NCBI GenBank assembly: GCA_050747885.1
Contig: JBOGJO010000355.1
Coordinates: 1-5,844 of the forward strand
DNA from: CAWEYG01 sp050747885
GTDB lineage: Bacteria > Acidobacteriota > Thermoanaerobaculia > UBA5066 > DATFVB01
Direction: 5' to 3'
DNA: 5,844 bases
Shown here piece after piece: positions 5,833 through 5,844 of the stretch (position 1 is the stretch's first letter; each line of letters begins with the position of its first letter). A model generated the notes under the pieces. That model did no database searches. It was not told where the DNA came from and saw nothing but the letters and a program-made list of their open reading frames with translations. A program made the position numbers and the translations under genes.

Positions 5833-5844
5833 ACTCGTCCGCTG

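Noticed and set aside
5714..5844. Open plus-strand frame from GTG at 5714 running off the edge (43 codons)
   Set aside because: No SD; the Pro/Arg-rich translation looks like read-through of inverted repeats, and no family is recognisable. It could be revived if the frame stays open beyond the window.
5711..5844. CRISPR array, tRNA gene or integron attC site at the right edge
   Set aside because: No regularly spaced repeats, no cloverleaf or anticodon arm, and no convincing GTTRRRY/RYYYAAC core pair in the expected places.

Overview
The window is GC-rich bacterial chromosome (by eye about two-thirds G+C), densely packed with seven complete genes on both strands. The GatB, FtsEX and PgeF genes point to an ordinary bacterial core genome. 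GatB implies transamidation-dependent aminoacyl-tRNA synthesis. The lineage cannot be fixed from sequence alone; high GC, sparse Shine-Dalgarno (SD) sites and frequent GTG/TTG starts would suit an Acidobacteriota-like or similar soil lineage, but this is a guess.

Layout. Positions 1-4267 carry a minus-strand cluster, transcribed right to left: a Cys/Met-metabolism PLP enzyme (3149-4267), a 55-60 bp gap with a GC-rich hairpin, gatB (1621-3090), ftsE (911-1624) and ftsX (33-914). GatB/FtsE and FtsE/FtsX each share a four-base GTGA stop/start overlap, so the three are probably translated as one coupled unit. A possible further gene may begin at the left edge (1-32) with a CTG codon behind a good SD. 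At 4268-4302 a very short divergent spacer with a near-symmetrical -10 element separates the PLP enzyme gene from plus-strand pgeF (4303-4998). pgeF converges on, and overlaps by four bases, the minus-strand vapC-like toxin (4995-5429), which is coupled by a TTGA overlap to a vapB-like antitoxin (5426-5671). An AT-rich operator/promoter with repeated ATATGG/CCATAT half-sites lies in front of the antitoxin. Positions 5711-5844 hold no convincing gene but are rich in inverted repeats.

Function. FtsE (ATPase) and FtsX (membrane subunit) form the FtsEX complex that controls peptidoglycan hydrolases at division. PgeF is a peptidoglycan-precursor editing enzyme, so two cell-envelope functions lie near each other, though not in one operon. 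GatB is the tRNA-binding/kinase subunit of GatCAB. The PLP enzyme belongs to sulfur amino-acid metabolism. The VapBC-like pair is a self-contained type II toxin-antitoxin module.

I found no evidence for a wholly new multi-gene system. The most notable signals are regulatory: a shared bidirectional -10, a set of starts that look leaderless, and the palindrome-rich right edge.
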